From the NCBI GenBank assembly GCA_003427395.1, contig BFEA01000215.1, positions 1,362,260-1,401,579 of the forward strand: a DNA stretch of 39,320 bases. The letters run 5' to 3'. Origin of the DNA: Chara braunii (taxonomy: Eukaryota; Streptophyta; Charophyceae; Charales; Characeae). Shown in pieces: positions 30,760-39,320 of this stretch. A model generated the notes under the pieces. That model saw nothing but the letters and a program-made list of their open reading frames with translations, ran no database searches and was not told where the DNA came from. A program made the translations under genes and the position numbers. Within the stretch, counting starts at the first letter, position 1, and each line of letters starts with the position of its first letter.

Positions 30760-31840
30760 TCATCCGGTACACCGGCTCCAATGGTTGACAAATAACCATT
30801 GGTCTACACCCTCCGCCCCAACCTCGGTCACACAGGACTCCCTGGCAGGGCCGGCCGGACAATACCCCGCTGTGACCCACTATGGCAAACCATGCTAAAA
30901 CTGTGGAGGTAGAGGGGGCCACATCAAATACCTACGCCGACCACCCCCAGATAAAAGACCCATCAGGTTCCCCCTTCTCACTACTAGGAACCTCCAAGTG
31001 GCGACAGTGGGTTAAGAAAGGGATGTATAAGGCTGGGGACCTGTGGGACAACCAAATCAAGGGGTGGGCAACAAAAGACACTCTGAAAATGAGAACAGGC
31101 CCGATCAGAAACATGGATCAGGGCCTAGCTGAACTCCAGGAAGCCATACCGCTGGCATGGCTGCAGATTCTGAAAGCGGGCCTGGAAATCAAGCCCGACG
31201 ATTGGGTTGTCCTATTGGACCCCCTCTACATCCCTATGACGGCATACAATGTGCAACAGACCCGACCCCGGGGAGAGGATGTAAGCCTCAATTCGTACAA
31301 CCTGCTCTACCGGGAGAGAGATGGTTCCATCTGCACAAACAAGAGGACCAAGACGACCCGTCTCCTCTCTAGTTAGTGTCAGGGTGGTGGGAGACCAAAA
31401 CGAAGGCTTCTTCCTTTATGAACCCAGTGCAACCCACCATCTCTCTCCATCTCCTACCATTCGACCCCACTGAATGGGAATGGACATGGGGAAAATCCTG
31501 CACAATGACCCCGTGGCAATACACAGTAAAAAAAGGGTACAGAGCGGCACGTAAGCACCTACCCGTCATGGACAGCATCATCAAACGTTGGGAGAGGGAC
31601 CCCCCCCTGGAAAAACTGGGATTCCAAAATTTCCAATGGTTGACCTACTCACACATCAACCCGACCAATCATAGAGCCCTACAGTGGCAAATAATACATA
31701 GGTGTCTGCCCACACCGGATTGGCTAACTATGAGACCGAACCTTGAAGACAAAGGCGAACTGTCCCCTCTATGCTGCTATTGCACACAGGCCTTCCCAAA
31801 GAAAAGAGCCCCCCTGGAAACACATCTCCCGTGGAGGTAA
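30760..31840 (+). pseudogene. LINE ORF2 C-terminal third
   Basis: The frame 30882-31374 reads LGTSKWRQWVKKGMYKAGDL, a typical post-RT segment (fW-x2-W-x3-Gi-x2-l-x-Dl). A frameshift near 31376 leads to 31376-31840 with MTPWQYTVKKGYRAAR, WQIIHRCLPTPDWL and SPLCCYCTQAF, matching the zf-RVT-type end of plant L1 proteins (W..LHxxLPTxxxL, CxxC). Together with 9353-11108 it flanks the gypsy element in the same orientation, but the RT core that should lie between them is absent, so they are either one LINE that lost its middle or two copies. Confidence 0.75.
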
Positions 31841-32984
31841 AATAGGACAGGTTAAATGGAATGGAAGGTGTGAGATTGCTCAGGCTGAGCCCCCAAGAAA
31901 ATATATCTTACACTTTAATGACTGGACCAACATCGATCCCTCCATCCCCCTCAGGCCCTTTTCTGAATTTTCTGATCCTTTCCCTCCATCCAAGCTTGCC
32001 TTAGTTCCTATTTCATGGTATGGGCATGCTTGACAATAGTAGTCTCTGTATTTTGTCTACCTGTCTGTGGGGAAGGTTTTTGGCAGCTAGACACATATTG
32101 CAGTTTCAAAAGATCGGTATCTCAGCAAGCATCAATATTAGTACTAGACAAACCGCTGGGCCTATTTTTCAAGGGGGAAAGTCTCTGATAACAGGAGGAT
32201 TAGAGGTGCTTAGATGATATGATGGAGGGAAAGGACGCGCTCTGTGGGAAGGGGCTAACTGCAGAGTGGAATTAGGGCATAGCAGCAGGGAGATGGTGGC
32301 TCCACTGCAGTAAGTCTTGCCAGAGTAAGGTTGGGTAGGTGCAGGTGGTGGGCAGTATCAGTTCCCTTCTTTAGGGTGTTTCCCCTATTGAGATGCTTTT
32401 CGTACGGGGGTTTGAGCAGGCTGCGGAGGAAGAGGAGGGAAGGGGGGCGACCGAGGGGGGACTGTGGGTTTTTGTTAGTAAGTCAGAAGGAAAGGGCTGG
32501 GACGACGCAGGCCGGTGCTGGAGTGGTTTCGCTCTGTGACCCGGAGAGGAGCATGAGGCTTGGGGAGTTCTGTCGAGGGAGGAAGATAGAACCAGCACTT
32601 TCGACGTGGCCGAAGCTGGGGTGTATCCCTGTCACCGTTTGGGGTGTGCGGCTATGGGGAGTTGTCGAGGGAGGAAGGCACTCTTCACCATCGGCGCTAG
32701 GTTGGCCGGTACTGGGGCTTGGTGGGGTCCTGTAACTCTAGCATGGGAGGGTATGAGACCAGCTGTGTGTTGTTTGAGGACTGAACACAAGACCTGTAGT
32801 TTTCCCCAATAGCTGCGGGGAGAGTGGGTGGTTGTTTGTCTGTGCAATCTATACTAATGTTCTCTGGTTCTGGATCCTTGGTAGTACTTAGCCCTTACAT
32901 GTAACTGGGGTGTAGGAGTTCAGAGAGGGTCACAACGGGACTGACATCCGAATAACTTTTTTGTTCTGTGCCCCTGTTTTGTCG
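31841..32984 (+). other. LINE 3' untranslated region, no gene
   Basis: Follows the LINE C terminus. GGCATAGCAGCAGGGAGATG at 32277, with TAAGTCTTGCCAGAGTAAGG, recurs at 33851 in slightly diverged form, showing that two related 3' tails lie in series. Open frames over 32331-32847 have no recognisable domain. Confidence 0.5.
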
Positions 32985-33640
32985 ATGCCAGAACGACGCT
33001 GGCCGGAGCTGGGGCGTCGCCCTGTGACCTGCAATTCGCAGGAGTATGAGGCCTTGTAGAGAGATCTGGGGTTTGCCGAGGGTGGAAGGCAAGCCAGTGG
33101 CAAATCCGGGGGGGCTGCGTAGTGGCGAGAAGAGATCAGCTATGGGTGATGTTGGTATGGTTGGTACTGTCCCTGAGTAAGTATGTCCCGGGGAAAGGAG
33201 GGCTAGGAATTACCTTAGAAGTCTAGTTCCAAAAAAAAAATTATTAGAATTTCTCAAAATTTTCAAAAAGTTGCAATCTGTTCTTCAAAAGAGGGGGGTA
33301 GTCTGGTTTGCCCTAAAAATGTTTTCTGGATTCTGGGGATTCCTGGCAACCTTGTTTAGGTGGTACCGAGGCTGTTATACTCGGTGACCTGCGGCTGTTC
33401 GACGCCAGAATGACGCTGGCCGGTGCTGGGGTGTTGCCCTATAACCTGCTGATGCAGGAGCACGAGGCCTGGTAGAGAGATCTGGGGGTGCTTTGGGGGG
33501 GCATTCCACTGGACAACCGAGGGTTGCTGCTGGGACGACGCTGGCCGGAGCTGGGGTGAGTTGTGTTTCCCTGTAACCCAGCAGGATGAGGGAGTGTGAG
33601 GCCTGGAAGAGCTTGGCAGGGAGTAAGACAGTGTTGGAGA
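32985..33640 (+). repeat. three copies of a LINE-tail module
   Basis: ACGCTGGCCGGAGCTGGGG with CCCTGTAACCTGC and GAGGCCTxGxAGAG occurs at 32985-33100, 33399-33495 and 33530-33640. Further copies lie at 7895-7990 (plus) and 37930-38046 (minus). The 33530 and 37930 copies are the most alike (by eye nearly 90 percent), in opposite orientation. Confidence 0.75.
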
Positions 33641-33850
33641 ACCTTGGAAGGTTTTGTTAGGGATTTCGCAGGTTTAGGGGCATTTGCAGGACTTCGGCAG
33701 GCTACTCCCATACCTTCCGAATAACTGTAAGTTTTCTCAGATGGCTTTTCAGCCAAGCCGAGTAACGGGTAAGAGAGGGATTGAGGTTAGTGAGAGAAAG
33801 ACACCACGCATCCTACTAGTGAAGGGGCCAGCTGGTAGGATAGAAATAGG

Positions 33851-34192
33851 GCATAGCAGCAGTAGAGATGGTGGCTTTGCTGCAGTAAGTCTTGCCGGAG
33901 TGAGGTAAGAGGACTGATGGTGGATCCCTGAGGGTTTTCCGAATTTTGTCTGACTCTGAAGTTTCCCGCAAAAAAGGTCTGGAATAGCTCTAAAATTCTT
34001 AGTAGACTCCTAGGCTCATTTTCATGGAATTTTCTGATGACTTTTCTGAATGTGCTCGTTATGGGACGCTGGGCCCGGTTCCCAGTTTGTGCCAATTTGT
34101 GAGGATATGGTTGTATCTATGGGACGCTGGACCAGCAGGTGTTGCTCCCCACCAATAGATGGAGCTTGTGTTTAAAAAAAAAAAAAAAAAAA
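33851..34192 (+). repeat. LINE 3' tail ending in poly(A)
   Basis: Runs from the GGCATAGCAGCAG phrase to GGGACGCTGGGCCCGG (34063), a second GGGACGCTGG with TGTTGCTCCCCACC (34121-34153) and A19 at 34174-34192. The hairpin-forming end followed by poly(A) marks the 3' terminus of the LINE family or of a SINE sharing its tail. Confidence 0.7.
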
Positions 34193-34332
34193 GAGGTGCT
34201 AAATGGTCACGATTTTTTGGCGCCCTTTCAGGGTGAAGAGGCACAAGGATGCTCTGATCGTTTCAGAAGGGACGCTGGGCCCGGTTCCCAGCATGTGTAG
34301 TTTGGTGTCTCTTCAAGTGATCATGATGTAAA

Positions 34333-34468
34333 GGGACACTGGACCCGTTTTCCAGCAGGTGCAGCTCCCCACCAATGGAACGGAGCCATCGCGCGAGCAG
34401 GGAGATTAGAGGGGGTGTCTGCTCTTATCAGCATCCCCTCTTTTCCCCAGCAAGGATGTTAAAAAAAA
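34333..34468 (+). repeat. SINE-like unit with poly(A)
   Basis: GGGACACTGGACCCGTTTTC, CAGCTCCCCACCAATGG, CTCTTATCAGCATCCCC, GGATGTT then A8 and an N at 34469. Same organisation as 36841-36963 and 37390-37522. The N after the poly(A) and the abrupt start of LINE coding sequence make the right boundary uncertain. Confidence 0.65.
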
Positions 34469-34528
34469 NTACTAGCGAAGTATGGAGCCCATCCCATTTA
34501 GCTAGTTTGTGCAGGGCTATCTGGACCA

Positions 34529-35572
34529 GTGTCTGACCATGATCCGATGGCGGGCCTAACGCTGCTGTCAACGACCCAAAACCAACTCTTGGACGAGCCA
34601 CTATCCATGGAAGAGCTAGTAGAAGCTTTAAAGGGGATGGAAGACGAAAAAAACTCGGGACTCGACTCCTTCCCTAAGGAATTCTGGATCTCCTACTGGG
34701 AGATCTTCTTAAGATAGTATCCAAGTCTTTGTACAGGCAGTCCAGTCAGAAGGGACCTTTGGGGGACTGATCTGTCAAGGGGTTACCACACTCCTCTATA
34801 AGAAAGGGGACAAAACGGACGTCCGAAACTATAGACCAATCACACTTCTCCCCGTGCCCTACAAAATGGTCTCTAAAGCCCTGACCAATCGGCTGCTTCC
34901 ACATATGAGCCATCTGATTTTCCAGGACCAGACGGGGTTTATGCCACAACGTAACATTCAAGATAACGTGATCCTTGTGAATGAAACGATCAAATATGCG
35001 AGGCAACACCGAAGGGAAGCCGCTGTCCTTTTTATCGACTTCGAAAAGGCCTATAACCATATGGAGTGGGATTCATGGACTGCTGCCTGCAAAAAATGAA
35101 CTTCGGAGACAAATTTAGAACATGGGTGTCCATCATGCATAGGTCAGCAGCAACCAATATTATGGTTAACAAGCACCTGTCTGCCCCATTCGCCCTTCAT
35201 CGTTCGGTCAGACAAGGAAACCCTGTGGCGCCTTTACTATTTGTGCTCATAATGGAAGCACTGGCGGCACTGATCAGAGCCAACCCGGAAATTGAACGCA
35301 TAGACATGCCTGAACTTCCCCCCCACCTCGTACCAGTCACATCGCTATTTGCTGACGACCTGACTGTTCTCATCAAAGCCTCTGAGGCATCCTTGAAAGC
35401 TCTGACGGACACAATCCACACCTTCGCAGTGGCGGCAGATATGAAGGTCAACAGGGGTACGAAGACGAAAGGATGGTGGTTGTGCCCGCAAGACACACAT
35501 CCCCCACAATACCCCGCGGTCAATTGGAGGCAAAAAGAAGAAGTAATCACAATCTTAGGACGATCTTTTTGA
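34529..35572 (+). pseudogene. LINE ORF2 fragment with RT catalytic core
   Basis: Frames 34529-34717, 34854-35099 and 35066-35572 together cover RT from EELVEALKGMEDEKNSGLDS through NYRPITLLPVPYKMV, QTGFMPQRNIQDNV, VLFIDFEKAYNHMEWD, VRQGNPVAPLLFVL and SLFADDLTVLI. The F-x-DD core and the preceding D of FIDFEKA are intact. Two frameshifts (near 34715-34850 and near 35080) make it a pseudogene. It ends at TILGRSF, the LGV point, and non-LINE sequence starts directly after. Loss of the 3' end is unusual for target-primed insertions, which are normally 5'-truncated. Confidence 0.85.
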
Positions 35573-35585
35573 CATGTGAGGCAGG

Positions 35586-35700
35586 CAGTCTTTGGGTACA
35601 TGACTCACGAAGCATTTGTTCATGACGTGAGTCAAACAGTTTTTGGGTACGTGACTCTCGACTAGAAACGTTTCTAGTAACTTTCTAGTAGTTTCTAGTA
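35586..35700. repeat. cluster of palindromes
   Basis: TGACTCACG at 35602 pairs with CGTGAGTCA (35627-35635). The phrase TTTGGGTACxTGACTC occurs twice. CTAGAAACGTTTCTAG (near 35670) is a perfect 16-bp palindrome, followed by three TTTCTAGTA-like repeats. GAA/TTC words resemble heat-shock elements found in some plant copia LTRs, but no LTR partner is seen. 35700-36033 shows no gene. Confidence 0.6.
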
Positions 35701-36033
35701 CTTTCTACTCTATTTTGTTTTGCGGCTCATAGCTGGGCCAAGTACTGGTGGTTTCAGTGGCATGGACAGTTCATTTGCAACCACAACAATGACATGCAGA
35801 CTAACACTCAAGATAGCAAGAAACGGAAGGGTTAACGGAAAGGGTTGCCCACCTGAGGCATGTCTCACTCAGCTCCCTGAGAACGGACTTGGGGAGATCT
35901 GGGAGGTTTCAGTAGAGGCCATTCCTCTTGGGCAGCTCCTCTGAGAGCATTCAATATATCCTGGACCGGCGATCCCTGCATCATTCCAGAGCAGAGAAAC
36001 AGTTTCAATGAATTTCAATCATGTTACTTACAC

Positions 36034-36071
36034 CTGTCTCTTATACACATCTAGATGTGTATAAGAGACAG
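36034..36071. other. Nextera mate-pair junction adapter (artefact)
   Basis: CTGTCTCTTATACACATCT (36034-36052) is followed directly by AGATGTGTATAAGAGACAG (36053-36071). These are the two 19-bp Tn5 mosaic ends as joined in Illumina Nextera mate-pair circularisation. It is synthetic. Open frames across it read VSYTHLDVYKRQ and MCIRDS, known database-contaminant peptides. Sequence left and right of it may come from places several kilobases apart. Confidence 0.98.
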
Positions 36072-36840
36072 CCCCTGCCTCTCCCTTCGCTTACTCACTC
36101 ACTCACTCCCTCCCCTCTACCCTTCTACCCCTCTCACCCCTCATGCCGGCCAAGGAAAAGCACCCACCGGGTACTACATCTGGAGGCAGAGACCGGCCAA
36201 AAAGGGAATAAGCCATTTCAGGACTGGGAAAAGCAGAAGTGTCATTTAAAGATAGAACCGCAAGGAACCAAAGTGCAAGCACAGCCAATCTGTCGGCCCA
36301 ATGTGCTAGCTCAGTTGATAGTCATTCATACATGTCCTTTTTGTAAAGTGCCTGTCGATCTGTAATACTCTGGGACACTAGACCCCATGTCCAGCAAGTG
36401 CTGCTCCCCACTAATGGGTGGAGCCCTCCAACTGGGGACCACTTGCAAGGGCTGGTTCTATCACCCATGCAAGTGACCGTCCCGCCTCATTGAGGGTAAA
36501 ATAAAAAGGAAAGTGCAGCGTAGGGCGTAGGAGTTTGGGTAAAACCTAGAGCAATTTCAGCGACCAAGCAACACAGAGAAGTCGCCCTCAGAGGGTAAAC
36601 AAGAAGGGCACAGAAGGGGGGCATGGCTCGGAGGTATAAGGAAGAAGGGGCAGATGTCACATTGCCAGGAATTGACAGATGGCATTTGGCGCCCTGACTA
36701 AGGGTGAAGAGGACTAGCTAGCATCTACAAAGATTCCAGAAGCTGAGGTAGTCCTACAGGTACTCGGTGGGAGCTTCAAAAAAAGAGCCTGCTGATTATT
36801 ACAACTGCATATCTGTTCACACGAACATTCACAATGTTCA
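36072..36840. other. no gene; LINE-tail fragments
   Basis: 36372-36430 has GGGACACTAGACCCCATGTC with TGCTGCTCCCCACTAATGGG (tail family, no poly(A)). TTGGCGCCCTGACTAAGGGTGAAGAGG near 36686 matches TTGGCGCCCTTTCAGGGTGAAGAGG near 34218. The rest is unrecognised. Confidence 0.5.
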
Positions 36841-36963
36841 GGGACAGGCGTTGCTCCCCACCAATTGATGGAGCCTCCCGGTCAGTGCTAGAGGTGTTTG
36901 CTCTTATCACCACCCCTAGCATCTGCTCAGGTTGGTTGTTAAAAAAAAAAAAGGAAAAAAAAA
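36841..36963 (+). repeat. SINE-like unit with poly(A)
   Basis: GTTGCTCCCCACCAATTGATGGAGCC, then GTGCTAGAGGTG...CACCCCTAGCAT (able to pair) and GGTTGTT followed by A-rich 36941-36963. Its 5' GGGAC end is partly diverged. Confidence 0.7.
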
Positions 36964-37389
36964 GGCCAAGGCGCTGATTTTCTTGGCCATAGTAAGACCA
37001 TGGACTTGGATCTCGCCGAGGTTCAGCCAGAACACCTCCAATAATAGTTTGAAGGCCGCCAGCGGAACCCGTCCAGTAGAGCCCTAGGGAGACCCATCAG
37101 GATGGATAAGTGGGAGGAACAGGCTGCCTGGCCCAGTCGCCCCTTGGATGCAGACTTAACCAGCCTCCCTGCCCCCCCTTTCACATCAGATCGGCCCACC
37201 TATGACACTGCTGAGAAGACTGGCACCCAGGTCCTGGTCACTAAATTGAAGGACTGACTGCAGTATAAAAGGGAGAATTAGCTATTCAGAGTTTGCCAGG
37301 CGTCCTGCGTAGTCAATCCTCTGGGCTTCCAGGGTAATCAATGCTGGCAGGCAACTTCAGGAGTTCAATACGAATGTGAGTTTGTACAA
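36964..37389. other. unrecognised stretch with a TATA-like word
   Basis: CAGTATAAAAGGG at 37260-37272 is a good TATA match, but I see no gene downstream, only the SINE-like unit at 37390. No coding region supported. Confidence 0.3.
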
Positions 37390-37522
37390 GGGACGCTGGA
37401 CCCAATTTCCAGCAGGTGCTGCTCCCCACCAAGAGATGGAGCCCCCCCCTACGGTGCTATAGGTGACTGCTCGTATCAGCACCCCTAGCACCCAGATGGG
37501 TGTTAAAAAAAAAAAAAAAAAA
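37390..37522 (+). repeat. SINE-like unit with poly(A), best copy
   Basis: GGGACGCTGGACCCAATTTC at 37390 with CCAGCAGGTGCTGCTCCCC; GCTGGA/TCCAGC pair as a small stem. Then GGTGCTATAGGTG and CACCCCTAGCACC flank a second potential stem, followed by GGGTGTT and A18 (37505-37522). About 115 bp plus tail. No A/B boxes are evident, so either a LINE-tail-derived SINE or an extreme 5' truncation of the LINE. Confidence 0.75.
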
Positions 37523-37658
37523 GGGTTTGAAGGCTGCTTGTAGGCCATTTTGGTCACTATTTGAATAGTGAATGATGTTGGTTGCTTCTTTTTTTTTTTT
37601 GATGCTCACAGGACCCAGCCCAACATACCTCTTTGTTCTTCTTCCTTAGCATAACCCC

Positions 37659-38046
37659 TTTTTTTTTTTTTTTTTTTTATAAACAAATGCTCCAGTCTAT
37701 TCGTGGGGAGCAGCACATGCTGGGAACTGGGCCCAGCATCCCATATCGAATTGTACAGATCATTGAGAACATTTGAGATTATTTGAGATAGCGGGGCCAT
37801 TACCCGGCCTCGGCTGAGATCAGTCTGTGAATATTTAATGACCTATTAAGGAACTACTCATGCAATAGGCTGCCACAGAGGTCCTACGAATGCTCACAAC
37901 CCTCAGGATCCCTAACAAGCCCTTCTAAGACTTTCCAACACAGTCTTACTCCCTGCTGAGCTCTTCCAGGCCTCATGCCCCCACCCTGCTGGGTTACAGG
38001 GCAACACAGCTCGCCCCAGCTCCGACCAGCGTCGTCCCAGCAGCAA
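37659..38046 (-). repeat. LINE 3' tail, inverted copy
   Basis: Poly(T) 37659-37678, then on the minus strand, reading away from it, the CTGCTCCCCACGAATAG and GGGATGCTGGGCCCAG phrases (37695-37742), GGGTAATGGCCCCGC (near 37795), and the ACGCTGGTCGGAGCTGGGG/CCCTGTAACCCAGC module (37930-38046). The order matches 33530-34192 in reverse, placing two long related tails head to head around the adapter. Confidence 0.75.
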
Positions 38047-38304
38047 ACCTTGGCTGTCCCTTGGGATGCCCACCCCAAAGCATAACCCCTGCTTCCCCAT
38101 CTACGGGGGCGCTTGTTGGCCCTACCTTCAAGTTGGATATACAGGACAGCAGTCGCAGGCACCAGCGCTAGGCCACGACAACCTCTCCCATCCCTAGTTG
38201 AAGCACTACGGAACGAGCCCTGTCGCACGGGTACTTGGTCGCCAAGCGTGATCGTCCTATACACTTTGATAGGTAATCGAGTGTTTGAAGATGATCAGGT
38301 TTAA

Positions 38305-38463
38305 ACCACCAGTACCTTTCCCAACTATTTTTCAGAGGTGCACCGGGTAACGCGGTTCCCTAAAAGAAAGGGCGGTCGCCAATAAATCGAATTGGCGGCC
38401 CGTCTTGATTTTTGGGCCGGTGCGCAGTGCCCGTGGCCGACATATGGGAAAGGTACTGGTGGC
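38305..38463. mobile_element. 159-bp MITE flanked by TTAA
   Basis: 18-bp perfect terminal inverted repeats (CCACCAGTACCTTTCCCA at 38306-38323; complement at 38445-38462) lie one base inside TTAA direct repeats at 38301-38304 and 38464-38467. Internally GGGCGGTCGCCAAT pairs imperfectly with ATTGGCGGCCCG (38370-38403), so the whole unit can fold. A TTAA target is characteristic of piggyBac transposons; TAA would equally suit PIF/Harbinger. No coding capacity. Confidence 0.75.
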
Positions 38464-38740
38464 TTAATGGGTTTTACGTCTTTTGCAGCCATCCTAGGAT
38501 CAATACAGATGTGTTTAGTCTTGCTTTTGATTTTTGCTTGGGAAAACTAGGGTGCAGTCATGGTTCGAGTTTCAAAATGCAGTCTAATGTTGAATGTATA
38601 CAACCTAGCTTTAGGGTCCGGTGGGGGGGTGTTATGTTCGAGGGATGCCTGAAATGCATTTTCCAAACTGTTTCCGTGACTGCGCCCTAGCTGCCCCTTT
38701 TTTCTTTCTTTTTCGAAGGGTGATTAAGAGGAAAAGAAAG

Positions 38741-38874
38741 GGGATGCTGGACCCAGTTTCCGGCACAAGCTGAAGCTGGGTATTGGCCCCAGTACTTCCA
38801 GGTTGTTAGTGAGGGATTCCCGGCCTCATTCTGTTCCAATTGGTAATAAAGAGACTATTCTTCCACAAAAAAAA
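38741..38874 (+). repeat. retro-inserted tail with AATAAA and poly(A)
   Basis: GGGATGCTGGACCCAGTTTC at 38741 (tail-family start) runs to AATAAA at 38844-38849 and A8 at 38867-38874, spacing typical of a cleaved and polyadenylated RNA copied back into DNA. Confidence 0.55.
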
Positions 38875-39320
38875 GAAAGGGGTAACTATGGCGCGGTCAC
38901 AAAAGCAGTTTGTAATTGCATTTCAAATTGCATTTTAGCAGCTTAGTCAGGGCCTGAGTTCCAAATGCAGTTGAAACTCTCCTCCGGGCTGGCCTTTTTT
39001 AGCAGTTCAGTCAGGCACATGGCCCTTTTTTTTTTTTTTTTTAACCCCCGTTGGGCGCGGTCGGGACATCTCGTCCGTGGCCCCGTCACACAACCAGATG
39101 CTTTTCTTTTTCCCTTGGGCGTGGCAGAGACATCTCGTCGGATTGGCCTGAGCCGGCTGACTTGGCTTCAGCACGACCATCCTTCGGGAAAAGGCGCAAC
39201 ACTGAAGATTATTTCATGATCGAGCAGAGGGATCTCTACGCGGCCGCCGAGAAATGTTATCTGCATATCTTTTCTAGAAAAAGTAATGGTTAGGCATGCA
39301 AGTGGCATTCAGGAGGATGT
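38875..39320. other. no gene seen; short direct repeat
   Basis: GGGCGCGGTCGGGACATCTC near 39053 and GGGCGTGGCAGAGACATCTC near 39117 form a 64-bp-spaced repeat. T18 at about 39025-39042. The two overlapping plus-strand frames reading through 39219-39293 have no recognisable domain. Confidence 0.4.

Noticed and set aside
32331-32847. 134-residue and neighbouring frames after the LINE
   Set aside because: GC-rich chance frames on both strands within a LINE 3' untranslated region; no domain recognised.
36021-36365. Open frames across 36021-36365 and 36055-36249
   Set aside because: They begin inside the synthetic mosaic-end adapter and read its contaminant peptides.

Overview
The window is a eukaryotic, gene-poor transposon graveyard. 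I found no intact host gene, no rRNA, no convincing tRNA and no CRISPR. Long LTRs, an LTR-element primer-binding site of the plant initiator-Met type, plant-style L1 LINE proteins and nonsense codons at CAG/CGA/CAA-type sites all point to the green lineage. From recollection of similar retroelement proteins I think a charophyte alga (Chara-like) is most likely; that is an inference, not a database result. Scattered single N bases and an intact Illumina Nextera junction adapter at 36034-36071 show a draft short-read/mate-pair assembly, so some adjacencies are unsafe.

Layout. 1-1480: microsatellite and degenerate repeats. 1490-4650: 'element X copy 1' on the plus strand, a long leader with an iterated hairpin array and a short decayed coding part. 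5312-8795: LINE relics, an inverted repeat and an exact 260-bp duplication. 8837-11108: 5' part of a dead L1-type LINE (endonuclease and start of RT) full of stops. 11221-30600: a giant Ty3/gypsy-type LTR retrotransposon on the minus strand. Its LTRs are about 2.55-2.7 kb, and reading leftwards from the right LTR come PBS, Gag, protease, truncated RT, RNase H, a small Cys/His finger, integrase, then an extra ORF (ORF3) whose ATG overlaps the pol stop as ATGA. Between ORF3 and the left LTR lies 'element X copy 2' (14329-20725, minus strand), collinear with copy 1 but carrying about 3.6 kb of extra, tandem-repeat-rich DNA. 30601-38874: the 3' part of a LINE, several LINE 3' tails and short poly(A)-ended SINE-like units, an internal LINE RT fragment, the sequencing adapter, and a 159-bp TTAA-flanked MITE.

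How parts relate. Gag, protease, RT/RNase H and integrase would form the replication machinery of the gypsy element, but this copy is dead: the RT core including its catalytic Asp pair is deleted, and frameshifts interrupt RNase H-integrase and ORF3. The most interesting unexplained structure is element X. Two diverged copies in opposite orientation share, in the same order, an 18-bp near-palindrome, about nine iterated stem-loops with changing but complementary stems and a constant loop, several leader blocks, and a start-codon-initiated peptide followed by a splice-donor-like site. Whether X is the 3' third of this gypsy family or an independent element nested in it is open.
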